From: Reyranella soli | GTDB lineage: Bacteria > Pseudomonadota > Alphaproteobacteria > Reyranellales > Reyranellaceae | Assembly: GCF_007992495.1 (NCBI RefSeq) | Contig: NZ_BKAJ01000100.1 | Location: forward strand, 1-54,835 | Direction of reading: 5' to 3' | DNA: 54,835 nt | Shown here: positions 7,322 to 14,919 of the stretch, one piece after another | Layout of the letters: each line of letters opens with the position of its first letter | Numbering within the stretch: the first letter of the stretch is position 1 | Notes under the pieces: generated by a model | Seen by the model: the letters and a program-made list of their open reading frames with translations, nothing else | Told to the model about the DNA's origin: nothing | Database searches by the model: none | Program-made: the position numbers and the translations under genes

Positions 7322-7687
7322 CTACCTGAAATCCTCCGGCTTGAGCTCGATCGGATCGCCATGCCGCGTACGGTCGGCGGCGTGGTCCCAGGCGTCGTGG
7401 TAGCGCGCCAGCAGGCCGGCATCGGCGATGCCTTTTTCGGTGACCAGCCGTTCGAGGGCGTTGAGCCAGTGCGAGTAGTAGGTCGCCCCCGTGTCTGGAT
7501 CGCCCGCCGCCTGCGCCCGCTTGATCTCGTCGCCCAGCGTCGCCGCCCATTCCGGCCAGGTGAACAGGCCGCGCTTGTGCAGCGCCAGCGTCATGGCGAA
7601 GGCCTGTGCCTCCCACGGCTCGCGGAACACCGGCCCCTCCGCATCGCAGGGAATGCCGGGCAGGGGGATGGTCGGACGATCCGTCAT
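7322..7687 (-). CDS. Nitrile hydratase accessory (activator) protein
   Basis: A 121-aa protein of the nitrile hydratase accessory/activator family (P14K/NhlE-like), which helps insert cobalt into the alpha subunit and shows similarity to the N-terminal part of beta subunits. The family pattern is visible as FREPWEAQAFAMTLALHKRGLFTWPEWAATLGDEI, followed by TYYSHWLNALERLVTEKGI, a helical segment resembling the beta-subunit N-terminus. The start is the ATG at 7687, which overlaps the stop of the beta subunit gene (ATGA, 7684-7687); the longer upstream open frame is a shadow of the beta gene. It is the last gene of an alpha-beta-activator operon, the gene order known from some cobalt nitrile hydratases such as that of Pseudomonas putida. 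It ends just before repeat cluster A. Confidence 0.85.
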   Translation of the reverse strand: MTDRPTIPLPGIPCDAEGPVFREPWEAQAFAMTLALHKRGLFTWPEWAATLGDEIKRAQAAGDPDTGATYYSHWLNALERLVTEKGIADAGLLARYHDAWDHAADRTRHGDPIELKPEDFR

Positions 7688-8340
7688 GCCGGCTCGAGAT
7701 AGGGCTCGAAGGCGTCGATCGAGATGGTGAGCGTCGGATCGGCATCCGGCCCCCAGATCTCGCGGCCGTCGAACACGACCGTGTAGAGCCACTGCGGATC
7801 GTCGCCACGCCCGGTGGCGACGGAATCCGGATAGGCGTGGCAGCCATGGATCAGCTCGACGGTGCCGACCTTGTCGCGCGCATAGCGCGGCAGGCGGGTG
7901 TGCGTCAGCGGATTGATGTTCACGGTGCGCACGCGGTCACCGGGCTTGAAGCGGGCAGGGCCCTGCTGCTGGCGGAAGAACGAGCTGCGCGTCATGCCGG
8001 CGTCGACGACGTCCTTGGTGAGCTTGCGCGGCAACGGCTTGCTCGGTCCGATCGCGTGACCCGCCTTCAGCTCCTCCTGCGTGACGTAGCCGCGCGCCAG
8101 CAGGTTCTTCTCCGCCGCCAGCTCCCAGCGCTGGTAGTAGGAGACGGCCAGATAGGTCTGCGGCGGCAGGGTCTCCTGGGCATAGCGCGAATCGTCGATG
8201 TGCCAAGCGCCGGCGTAGCCCATGGAGCGCACCAGGGCGAGCACGCGTCCCTCCCATTCCTCGTGGAACGGCGGCTCGTTCTTCTCGGCCTCGACCTTGC
8301 CGAAGCCGTCCATGCCGCCCATGTCGTGCACGCCGTTCAT
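7684..8340 (-). CDS. Nitrile hydratase beta subunit
   Basis: The 218-aa non-metal subunit of nitrile hydratase (nitrile to amide hydration), cytoplasmic, pairing with the alpha subunit encoded immediately upstream. Hallmarks are the N-terminal MNGVHDMGGMDGFG, the Trp/His-rich FHEEWEGRVLALVRSMG, the YYQRWELAAEKNLLARG segment, and the C-terminal SH3-like barrel (FKPGDRVRTVNINPLTHTRLPRYARDK, then PQWLYTVVFDGREIWG). Length and all blocks are normal, so it should be functional. It overlaps the alpha gene by four bases (8337-8340) and the activator gene by four bases. The symbol is left blank because naming varies (nhhB, nthB, nhlB) between systems. Confidence 0.95.
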   Translation of the reverse strand: MNGVHDMGGMDGFGKVEAEKNEPPFHEEWEGRVLALVRSMGYAGAWHIDDSRYAQETLPPQTYLAVSYYQRWELAAEKNLLARGYVTQEELKAGHAIGPSKPLPRKLTKDVVDAGMTRSSFFRQQQGPARFKPGDRVRTVNINPLTHTRLPRYARDKVGTVELIHGCHAYPDSVATGRGDDPQWLYTVVFDGREIWGPDADPTLTISIDAFEPYLEPA

Positions 8341-8963
8341 TTGGCGATCTCTGCCGGCGTGAGGGCGAGCCCGGTGCCGATCATCGAATCGCGCGTCACC
8401 AGGTCGGCCAGGCGCTCCTCGCTCCAGCCTTCGGTGCCGGCGGGACGCATGGGCAGCACGATGAACCGCGTCTCGGCGGTCGAATCCCAGACTCGGATCT
8501 CAGTCTCCTTGGCAAGCTTGACGCCGAAGTCGGTGAGCACGCCGCGCGGGTCCTTGACCGCGCGCGAGCGGTAGGGGGCGGACTTATACCAGACCGGCGG
8601 CAGACCCAGCACTTCCCACGGGTAGCAGGAGCACAGGGTGCAGACGATCATGTTGTGCCGCTGCGGCGTGTTCTCGACCGCCACCAGATGGTCGCCGACC
8701 GGGCTGACATGGCCCAGCGTGCCGACCGCCGCCGTGGCGTCCTTCAACAGCGCCTGCCTGAAGGCGGGATCGGTCCACGCCTTGGCGACGACAAGGGCGC
8801 CGTTGCGCGGCCCGATCTTGGTCTCGTAGGCCTCGACGATGGCATCGAGCGCCGAGGGGTCGATGTAGCCTTTTTCGGTCAGGATGGTCTCCAGCGCGCG
8901 CACGCGCAGCTGGGTCTCGGACAGTTCCGAGCCATGCTCATGGGAATGATCGTGGTCGGCCAT
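8337..8963 (-). CDS. Nitrile hydratase alpha subunit, cobalt type
   Basis: The 208-aa catalytic subunit of nitrile hydratase. The metal site is C108-T-L-C111-S-C113 in VCTLCSCYPW. Thr after the first Cys is the established marker of the non-corrin cobalt class, whereas iron enzymes have Ser there. Two of these cysteines are oxidised to sulfinic and sulfenic acids in the mature enzyme. Other family blocks are LPPVWYKSAPYRSRAV and ETEIRVWDSTAETRFIVLPMRPAGTEG. The N-terminus is His-rich (MADHDHSHEHGSE), a possible cobalt-holding tail, which is inference. The ATG at 8963 has GGAG nine bases upstream. No amidase gene is adjacent to use the amide product, and no cobalt transporter is present in the window. 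Confidence 0.96.
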   Translation of the reverse strand: MADHDHSHEHGSELSETQLRVRALETILTEKGYIDPSALDAIVEAYETKIGPRNGALVVAKAWTDPAFRQALLKDATAAVGTLGHVSPVGDHLVAVENTPQRHNMIVCTLCSCYPWEVLGLPPVWYKSAPYRSRAVKDPRGVLTDFGVKLAKETEIRVWDSTAETRFIVLPMRPAGTEGWSEERLADLVTRDSMIGTGLALTPAEIAK

Positions 8964-9017
8964 GGAAAAGCACTCCGGTGAACTGGCTGCTATCGTAGCT
9001 CACAGGCGCCCGCCATC

Positions 9018-9836
9018 CTAGTCGTCGGGTGGCACCTCGGTTTCAAGGCCGCGGTCGACCAGGCATTTCCAGGCTTCTTCCGCGTCGTCGGCGTAGCTGA
9101 AGAGATCGAGGTCGCCGGTCGTGATCATGCCGGCGTCGAGCAGCGCATCGAAGTTGATGATGCGGCTCCAGTAGGCGCGGTCGAAGCACACGATCGGGGT
9201 GCGTGGCATCTTGCCGGTCTGGACCAGGGTCAGGATCTCGAACAGCTCATCCAGGGTACCGAAGCCGCCAGGAAAGACGACCAGGGCAGCGGCACGCATC
9301 GCGAGATGCATCTTCCGCATCGCAAAGTAGTGGAACTGGAAGGTCAGTTCGGGAGTCGAGTAGGCATTCGGCTCCTGTTCCTTGGGCAGGCGGATGTTGA
9401 AACCGATCGACGGAGCCCCCGCGTCCGACGCGCCGCGATTGGCCGCTTCCATGATGCCGCCGCCGCCACCGGTGGCGATCACGTTGCGCCGGCCCGCCCG
9501 GCGGCTCTGGAGGGCGCCGCCGCGCTCCGAGGCGATACGTCCGAAGCGGCGCGCCTGTTCGTACCAGTGTGCGGCGCGCTCGATCTGCCTCGACATCGCG
9601 TCCGGCGAGGGCGTCGACGCAGGCGGTCGCGCATCGCCTTCGACGGCTGGCTTGGTGCGGGCGCTGCCGAACACGACGATCGTCGAGATGACTCCCCACT
9701 TTCGCAGCAGTTCCTCGGCCTTGGCATATTCGAGGAGGAAGCGGACGCCGCGTGTCGAGTCACCCAGGATGAACTCCTCATCCAGGGCGGCGAGGCGATA
9801 GGAGGGGCTTTGCCTTTGAAGGTCGTTGTCCGTCAT
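9018..9836 (-). CDS. LOG-family protein (TIGR00730-like Rossmann fold)
   Basis: A 272-aa cytoplasmic protein of the LOG family, often misnamed lysine decarboxylase. Characterised members are cytokinin-nucleotide or AMP phosphoribohydrolases. The two diagnostic motifs are present: GGGGGIMEAANRGA at 123-136 (nucleotide-binding glycine run) and PGGFGTLDELFE at 189-200 (the PGGxGTxxE active-site motif). Residues 60-115 contain a polar insert (VEGDARPPASTPSPDA) typical of the longer type of LOG proteins. The start is ATG at 9836. It is divergent from the amidohydrolase at 9878 with only 41 bases between starts, so the promoters must overlap. A role in purine nucleotide salvage is more plausible than cytokinin signalling in this setting, but that is inference. 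Confidence 0.88.
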   Translation of the reverse strand: MTDNDLQRQSPSYRLAALDEEFILGDSTRGVRFLLEYAKAEELLRKWGVISTIVVFGSARTKPAVEGDARPPASTPSPDAMSRQIERAAHWYEQARRFGRIASERGGALQSRRAGRRNVIATGGGGGIMEAANRGASDAGAPSIGFNIRLPKEQEPNAYSTPELTFQFHYFAMRKMHLAMRAAALVVFPGGFGTLDELFEILTLVQTGKMPRTPIVCFDRAYWSRIINFDALLDAGMITTGDLDLFSYADDAEEAWKCLVDRGLETEVPPDD

Positions 9837-9877
9837 GATGGCAGTCTAGAGGCAGATCAACAGAGGGGAGAACGCCA

Positions 9878-10969
9878 ATGTCTTTGACCGGGGATTTCGT
9901 TCCGAGCCCTCCTGCCGGCGGCATCATGTTCACGGGCTGCGATCTGCACGCGGCCGCAGGGCTCAGCCCGCCGGCGCACCCGCACGGCCATGACCATCCC
10001 CGTCGCCGCGAGGTCGTGGTCAACGGCAAACGCATCAAGACCATCGACGTGCACGCCCATTGCTGCGTGCCCAAGGCGATGGCCCTGATCAACCATCCGC
10101 TCGAGGCGCCGGGCCTCCTGATGGACGACACCAGCACGCGCATCGCGGCCATGGATGCGCAAGGCATCGACGTCGAAGCGCTCAGCATCAATCCCTACTG
10201 GTATAAGGCCGAGCGTGATGTCGCGGCCGAGCTGATCCGTGTCCAGAACGAAACCTTGGTGGAGTTCTGTGCCGCCAATCCCGACCGCTTCGTCGGCTTT
10301 GCGACGGCCGCCTTGCAGCATCCCGAACTTGCGGCCGAGCAGGTGGAGCACGCCGTCAAGAAGCTGGGCTTCCGCGGCATCGGCGTGGGTGGCAGCGTCG
10401 CGGGCGAGGAGCTGGCCAATCCGCGCTTTCATCCCTTCTGGGCCAAGTGCGAGGAGCTGGGCGTGCTGGTTTTCATGCATCCGCTCGGCACGCGCGAGCT
10501 CGAGCCCAGCGGCCGGCTGGGCGGCAGCGGTCTCCTCACCAACACCATCGGCAATCCCCTGGAAACGACGATCGCGCTGTCGCATCTGATCTTCGAGGGC
10601 ACGCTCGATCGCTTCCCCGGGCTGAAGATCTGCGCCGCGCATGGCGGCGGCTTCCTGCCGTCCTACGCCAACCGGTCGGATGCGGTGATCCGCTGCTTCC
10701 CCAACCGCGTCGGTCCGTTGCCCAAGAAGAACCCGACCGCCTATCTCAAGGACGGCCAGCTCTTCTTCGACACCATCGTGTTCACGCCCGAAGCGCTGCG
10801 CCACCTGATCGCCGAGACCGGTCCCGGCCAGATCATGATCGGCACCGACTATCCGTTCCCCTGGACCAGCACCGAGGTCGACCTCGTGCTGAGCACGCCC
10901 GGCCTCAGCGACGAGCAGCGCGTCGCCATCCTCGGTGGCACGGCGGCGAAGCTGTTGGGAATCAAGTAG
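9878..10969 (+). CDS. Amidohydrolase-2 family protein (ACMSD-like decarboxylase/hydrolase)
   Basis: A 363-aa metal-dependent TIM-barrel enzyme of the amidohydrolase_2 group, which includes 2-amino-3-carboxymuconate semialdehyde decarboxylase and gamma-resorcylate decarboxylase. Metal ligands are visible: His59 and His61 in TIDVHAHC, His201 in VFMHPLG, His255 in CAAHGGGF and Asp324 in IGTDYPFPW. The first 50 residues are an unusual Pro/His-rich leader (PPAHPHGHDHPRRREV) before the barrel starts; it is not a signal peptide. The ATG at 9878 is preceded by AGGGGAG. The gene is followed by repeat cluster B and then a convergent second amidohydrolase. Decarboxylation of an aromatic acid is the most likely chemistry for this subgroup; the substrate is not identifiable. 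Confidence 0.88.
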   Translation: MSLTGDFVPSPPAGGIMFTGCDLHAAAGLSPPAHPHGHDHPRRREVVVNGKRIKTIDVHAHCCVPKAMALINHPLEAPGLLMDDTSTRIAAMDAQGIDVEALSINPYWYKAERDVAAELIRVQNETLVEFCAANPDRFVGFATAALQHPELAAEQVEHAVKKLGFRGIGVGGSVAGEELANPRFHPFWAKCEELGVLVFMHPLGTRELEPSGRLGGSGLLTNTIGNPLETTIALSHLIFEGTLDRFPGLKICAAHGGGFLPSYANRSDAVIRCFPNRVGPLPKKNPTAYLKDGQLFFDTIVFTPEALRHLIAETGPGQIMIGTDYPFPWTSTEVDLVLSTPGLSDEQRVAILGGTAAKLLGIK

Positions 10970-10970
10970 T

Positions 10971-11110
10971 CCGGAGCGCGGACCTCCAGGTCCGCTCATG
11001 ATCTTTCGGACCGCGAGCTTCCAGCTCGCTCATGATCATGAGCGCGCAGGATGCGCGCGGTCCGGAAGACGAAGATTATGAGCGGACCTGGAGGTCCGCG
11101 CTCCGGCAAG
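10971..11110. repeat. Cluster B of the variable-stem hairpin repeat (four nested units)
   Basis: Four units are arranged plus, plus, minus, minus between two convergent amidohydrolase genes. The outer pair share the stem GCGGACC/GGTCCGC with loop TCCA (10978-10984 with 10989-10995, and 11082-11088 with 11093-11099). Both outer units also share a variant flank, CCGGAGC instead of CCGGACC. The inner units carry different stems: GCGAGC/GCTCGC (11013-11018 with 11024-11029) and GCGCGC/GCGCGC (11042-11047 with 11053-11058). The inner pair face each other across TCATGATCATGA. One element therefore holds three different stems on the same conserved frame. Confidence 0.85.
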
Positions 11111-11116
11111 ACGACG

Positions 11117-12238
11117 TTAGTGCAGGCCGTAGAAGCCCATCGCGCCGCCGGCCATGATCTTGCGCTGGACCTCGGGCGACAGGCCTTTCATGCGCTCCTT
11201 CAGCATCTCCGGCGCACCCGGGAAGAAGCCGTCGCGGTGAGGATAGTCGGTCGCCCAGAGGATCTTGTGCGGGCCGATATACTCGGCCAGCGCACCGATC
11301 GAGCCCTCGACCGGCTCGAAGGAGATCCAGCAGTTGCGCCGGAAGATGTCGCTCGGCCGCATCTTCAGGCCGGAGTCATTGAACCCCTTGTCGTCGAAGT
11401 GGCGGTCCATGCGGTCGAGCCACGGCGCAATCCAGCCACCGCCCGATTCGAGGAAGCCGACGCGCAGCTTCGGGTGCCGCTCGCACACGCCGCCCCAGAT
11501 GAAGCTCATCGCCGCCAGCATCATTTCCATGGTGTGGGAGATGATGTGCTGCGCGCCGCGGCCGTCGAAGCGGTCGACGCCGACCGTCGGCATGCCGCTG
11601 TTGCCGCCCTCGTGGATGCCGATGCTGAAGTCGAGCTCTTCGGCTGCGCTCCAGAACGGCTCGTAGTCCGGATCGTGCAGCTTGCGGTCGTTGTAGGGAT
11701 TGGGCCGCAGGAAGCCGCCACGGAAGCCGAGCTCCTTGCGGGCGAAGGTCATCTCCTGGATCGCCGCGTCGATCGACTGCATCGGCAGCATGGCGATGCC
11801 GAACAGGCGGTCGGGGTAGGGCTTGCAGTAGTCGGCAAGCCAGCGGTTGTAGGCGCGGCACATCGCGGCGGCGAAAGCGGGATCGCTGACGGCGCCGGCG
11901 AACAGGCCGAGGCTGGGATAAAGGAAGGCGGCATCGATGCCGTCGAGGTCCATGTCGGGGATGCGCGCGTGCGGATCGAAGCCGCCCTTGCGTCCATCCT
12001 TGTATTCCATCGCGTCGGCGGCGACGACGCCCTGGCGTGCGCCCACGCCGCCGATGCCGCCGAAGCCCGCGCGGCTGCCGAGGATCTTGTCCTCCAGCAG
12101 CAGGCGCTCCTTGCCGTTGTCGTCCTTCACGAGTTTCGGTGCGCGCTCGCGATACTGCGGATCCATGTAGTCCTTCCACAGCGTGAACGGCTCCAGCACA
12201 TGCCCATCGGCATCGATGACGTCGTACTTGCGGTCCAT
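11117..12238 (-). CDS. Amidohydrolase-2 family protein
   Basis: A 373-aa metal-dependent hydrolase/decarboxylase of the amidohydrolase_2 group, a different branch from the gene at 9878. The N-terminus shows VIDADGHVLEPFTLW, the DxDGHxxE form of the first metal site. The distal metal/catalytic positions are in GIHEGGNSG and WATDYPHRDGFFPGAPEM, and GFLESGGGWIAPWLDRMDRHF precedes the last strand. The start is the ATG at 12238, because GGAGGAAAC lies directly upstream; the frame stays open to 12328 but that extension has no family match. It is divergent from the SDR gene at 12343. The pairing with an SDR and another amidohydrolase suggests degradation of an aromatic or cyclic compound; this is inference. 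Confidence 0.87.
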   Translation of the reverse strand: MDRKYDVIDADGHVLEPFTLWKDYMDPQYRERAPKLVKDDNGKERLLLEDKILGSRAGFGGIGGVGARQGVVAADAMEYKDGRKGGFDPHARIPDMDLDGIDAAFLYPSLGLFAGAVSDPAFAAAMCRAYNRWLADYCKPYPDRLFGIAMLPMQSIDAAIQEMTFARKELGFRGGFLRPNPYNDRKLHDPDYEPFWSAAEELDFSIGIHEGGNSGMPTVGVDRFDGRGAQHIISHTMEMMLAAMSFIWGGVCERHPKLRVGFLESGGGWIAPWLDRMDRHFDDKGFNDSGLKMRPSDIFRRNCWISFEPVEGSIGALAEYIGPHKILWATDYPHRDGFFPGAPEMLKERMKGLSPEVQRKIMAGGAMGFYGLH

Positions 12239-12342
12239 GTTTCCTCCATCCGGCTTGGATGCCGGTTTGGTGGAAAGATCATAGTCATTCCCTCGTGTCG
12301 GAACAGGCTCTAGGCTGCCGGCCAACACCGAGGGAGAAACGC

Positions 12343-13092
12343 ATGGACCTGAAAGGAACAGTCGCCGTCGTCACTGGGGGCAATGGCGGGCTTGGGCAGC
12401 GCATCTGCCATGCACTGGCTGCACAGGGCTGTCACATCGCCGTCGTCTATGCCCAGAGCAAGGAGCAGGCGGAGGGCGTAGCGCGGGATCTGGAGAAGCA
12501 CCAGGTCGGCGCGGCCGCCTTCGGCTGCGACGTCACCAAGCGCGACCAGGTGCAGAAGCTGGTCGACGACGTGGTGAAGCGTTTCGGGCGGCTGGACATC
12601 CTGGTCAACGACGCGGCCTACAACAAATCGATCCCGTTCAAGGACCTCGACAACCTCACCTACGAGGAATGGACCAAGATCATCGACATCAACCTGACGG
12701 GGCCGATGCTGATCACCAAGGCCGTCGCACCAGTGATGAAGCGGCAAGGCAGCGGGCGGATCGTCAACATCTCCTCGGTGGCGGGGCTGGGACCGACGGG
12801 TTCGTCGATCGCCTATGCGGTCTCGAAGGCGGGGCTGATCCATCTCACCAAGTGCATGGCCGTGGCTTTGGCGCCCGAGGTGCTGGTGAACTGCGTGGCG
12901 CCCGGCCTGCTCGAAGGCACGCGCGCAACGGCCAACCTCCGGCCGGAGGTGATCGAGACCGGCCGCAAGGCCTCGCTGCTGGGCAAGGCCGCCGACAAGG
13001 ACGACTGCGCCGATCAGGTCGTCACGATGTGCCGGACCAACACCATGACGGGCCAGACGCTGGTGATCGATTCGGGCCGCACGTTTCATTGA
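12343..13092 (+). CDS. SDR-family oxidoreductase (3-oxoacyl reductase-like)
   Basis: A 249-aa classical short-chain dehydrogenase/reductase. The cofactor motif TGGNGGLG (residues 11-18), CDVTKRDQ (adenine contact), the catalytic Ser in IVNISSVAG and YxxxK in AYAVSKAG are present. The structural motif normally written NNAG reads VNDAAYN here, an uncommon substitution that the fold tolerates in some subfamilies. No acidic residue specific for NAD follows the second strand (VVYAQSKEQ), so cofactor preference is open. The start is ATG at 12343 with GGGAGA upstream. The stop codon is followed at once by a half-copy of the hairpin repeat and then a convergent gene. Confidence 0.9.
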   Translation: MDLKGTVAVVTGGNGGLGQRICHALAAQGCHIAVVYAQSKEQAEGVARDLEKHQVGAAAFGCDVTKRDQVQKLVDDVVKRFGRLDILVNDAAYNKSIPFKDLDNLTYEEWTKIIDINLTGPMLITKAVAPVMKRQGSGRIVNISSVAGLGPTGSSIAYAVSKAGLIHLTKCMAVALAPEVLVNCVAPGLLEGTRATANLRPEVIETGRKASLLGKAADKDDCADQVVTMCRTNTMTGQTLVIDSGRTFH

Positions 13093-13110
13093 GGCCCGCG
13101 GTCCGGCAAG
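13091..13110 (-). repeat. Half-copy of the variable-stem hairpin repeat
   Basis: GAGGCCCGCGGTCCGGCAAG is the outer half of one unit on the minus strand: flank CTTGCCGGACC plus one stem arm GCGGGCC. The partner arm and the TCATGATC flank are missing. It overlaps the TGA stop of the SDR gene, and the next convergent gene ends two bases later, so the truncated unit fills the whole intergenic space. Confidence 0.75.
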
Positions 13111-13111
13111 T

Positions 13112-13675
13112 TTAGCGGAACATCGGGTCGTTGAAGGCCCAGCGATTCTGTTGCTCGCTGAAGATCACCGGGAAGAGCTCGCGGAACAGGCGCTCGATGC
13201 GCGGGTCGGTCGGGCCGGTGGCGTCGGTCCAGGCCGTCGTCTGCGACATCGCCCGGTCGTTCCGGCAGTAGATCGCATAGACGTAGAAGCGGCCGGGCGT
13301 GCCGGGACGGAAACGCGGCGGCTCGCCAGCGCACACCGGATCGCTGTTGAGGTTCAGCGCCGGATCGAACACCAGCACGAGCCGGTAGTTGGGCCGCGGC
13401 AGGGGCGAGGGCGCGTCGTAGGTGAAGGTCAACGCCGGCCGTGGCTTGGCGCGTTGCATGGCAGGCAGCAGGTCGCGCGCAACGATTGCCGGGTCGATGC
13501 CGGGAAACGGATTGCCGGCCAGCACGACCTGGAAGGGCTTGCCGTCGGTCGCCGCGAAGAAGTCGCGGTAATCGTACTGCGGAGCGTAATAGGTGCCGCC
13601 GATGACGGCGGCAAAAGTGGCCACCGGCGCGGTCAGCAACGCGAACAGGACGGCAGCGAAACGGGCAGGGCGCAT
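13112..13675 (-). CDS. Exported protein of unknown function
   Basis: I do not recognise a family. The 187-aa product starts at the ATG at 13675 (GGAGG five bases upstream). It has a clear Sec signal peptide: MRPAR, then a hydrophobic core AAVLFALLTAPVATFAAV, with probable cleavage near residue 23. The mature part is rich in aromatic residues and proline, has two Cys (PVCAGEPP and AIYCRND) that could form a disulfide, and ends in a helical tail (RIERLFRELFPVIFSEQQNRW). It lies downstream of the LLM and Gfo/Idh genes in the same orientation with a 67-base gap, so co-transcription is possible. Periplasmic location is inference from the signal. Confidence 0.75.
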   Translation of the reverse strand: MRPARFAAVLFALLTAPVATFAAVIGGTYYAPQYDYRDFFAATDGKPFQVVLAGNPFPGIDPAIVARDLLPAMQRAKPRPALTFTYDAPSPLPRPNYRLVLVFDPALNLNSDPVCAGEPPRFRPGTPGRFYVYAIYCRNDRAMSQTTAWTDATGPTDPRIERLFRELFPVIFSEQQNRWAFNDPMFR

Positions 13676-13742
13676 GGGAACCTCCGGCGCCAGTTCACTT
13701 GGGCTGCGATCCAGCTCCGGACCAATCAAGTCTTCGCGATGC

Positions 13743-14888
13743 TCAGAGCTTCAATTCCGGCACTTTCATCCAGCGCTGCTCGGCCACACTCTTGTAGGCG
13801 AGGTCGGCGAGCTGCACGGCCTTGGCGCCCTCGACCAGCGTCGGCACATAAGGCGCATCCTCGCCGACATGGCGCAGGAATGCTTCCCAGCACTGGCGGA
13901 AGGGGCCCTTGTGGTCGCCGGCGTCCGGTACTTCCTTCCAGTCCGCCATCAGGTCGACGCCGCCGGGCCGGGCGGCCTTGATGAAGGCCTCCGGTGTTTC
14001 GGCGGCCGACTGGGTGAAGCAGCGGAAGCGCCCGGCCACTGCCGAGCCGTTGGTGCCGTCGATCTGCACGACCATCGTGTCGTCGCGGCGCGGCCGCGTC
14101 GCCCAGCTGTTGGTGATCATGCCGATCGCGCCGCTTTGCAGCTTCAGCAGGGCGTAGTTGGTGTCTTCGGCATCGACCTTGTAGCGCTGCCCGGCTTCGT
14201 CGACGCGCTCGGGGATGGCCGTGGCCATGACGGCGCAGACATCGGTGATCGGCGACGCCAGGCGATCGATCATGTAGCGCCAGTGCGCCATCATATCGAG
14301 CGCCAACCCGCCGCCCTCGGCCTTCTTGTAGTTCCAGCTCGGCCGTTGGCACTCCCGCTCGCTGCCGTCGAAGATCCACGAGCCGGCATCGACCTTGACC
14401 GACAGGATGCGGCCGAAGAAGCCCGACTTGCTGACGGCCAGAAGCTTGGCGAAGCCGGGGAGAAAGAGCTTGTCCTGGATGACGCCGTGCTTGAGGCCGG
14501 CGCGGTCGGCCAGGCGTGCCAGCTCCATCGCCTCGTCGACCGTCGGCGCCGTGGGCTTCTCGATGAAGATGTGCTTGCCGGCCGTGATTGCCTGCCGCAC
14601 GCGCTTCGGCCGGTCGCCGGTGGCGGCGCAATCCATGAAGATGCGGTCCGGCCCGGCGAACGCCTCTTCGAGCTTGGTCGTCCAGCGCTGGCCGCCGTGA
14701 TCGGCCGCGAGCTTCTCGATGCGCCGGGCATCGCGGCCGACCAGCATCAGCTCGGGAATCAGCCGGTCGCCATTGGCGAGGGGAAGTCCGCCTTCCGCCG
14801 CGATGGCCAGAAGGTTGGCCATGTGCTGGGTCGTGCCCATGCGGCCCGTGGCGCCGTTGATGATGACGCCGATCCGACGATCGCCCAT
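13743..14888 (-). CDS. Gfo/Idh/MocA-family oxidoreductase
   Basis: A 381-aa two-domain NAD(P)-dependent dehydrogenase. The N-terminal Rossmann domain begins with IGVIINGATGRMGTTQ, a GxxGxxG-type motif. The family's EKP motif, containing the catalytic-site Lys, is visible in GKHIFIEKPTAPTVDEAM. The C-terminal half is the alpha/beta substrate domain with GGGLALDMMAHWRYMIDRL, where the conserved Asp and His are spaced as in the GGGxxxDxGxH motif. The start is ATG at 14888, not the longer open frame to 14933. It lies 31 bases downstream of the LLM gene in the same direction, so they are probably co-transcribed. Typical substrates are sugars or cyclitols, but this long-loop type is also found in aromatic pathways. 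Confidence 0.9.
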   Translation of the reverse strand: MGDRRIGVIINGATGRMGTTQHMANLLAIAAEGGLPLANGDRLIPELMLVGRDARRIEKLAADHGGQRWTTKLEEAFAGPDRIFMDCAATGDRPKRVRQAITAGKHIFIEKPTAPTVDEAMELARLADRAGLKHGVIQDKLFLPGFAKLLAVSKSGFFGRILSVKVDAGSWIFDGSERECQRPSWNYKKAEGGGLALDMMAHWRYMIDRLASPITDVCAVMATAIPERVDEAGQRYKVDAEDTNYALLKLQSGAIGMITNSWATRPRRDDTMVVQIDGTNGSAVAGRFRCFTQSAAETPEAFIKAARPGGVDLMADWKEVPDAGDHKGPFRQCWEAFLRHVGEDAPYVPTLVEGAKAVQLADLAYKSVAEQRWMKVPELKL

Positions 14889-14919
14889 GTCTCTTTGCTC
14901 CCCCGAGCCGCTCGTTGAA

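Noticed and set aside
7211..11110. CRISPR array
   Set aside because: The repeats are inverted and nested palindromes without regular spacers, and there are no cas genes in the window.
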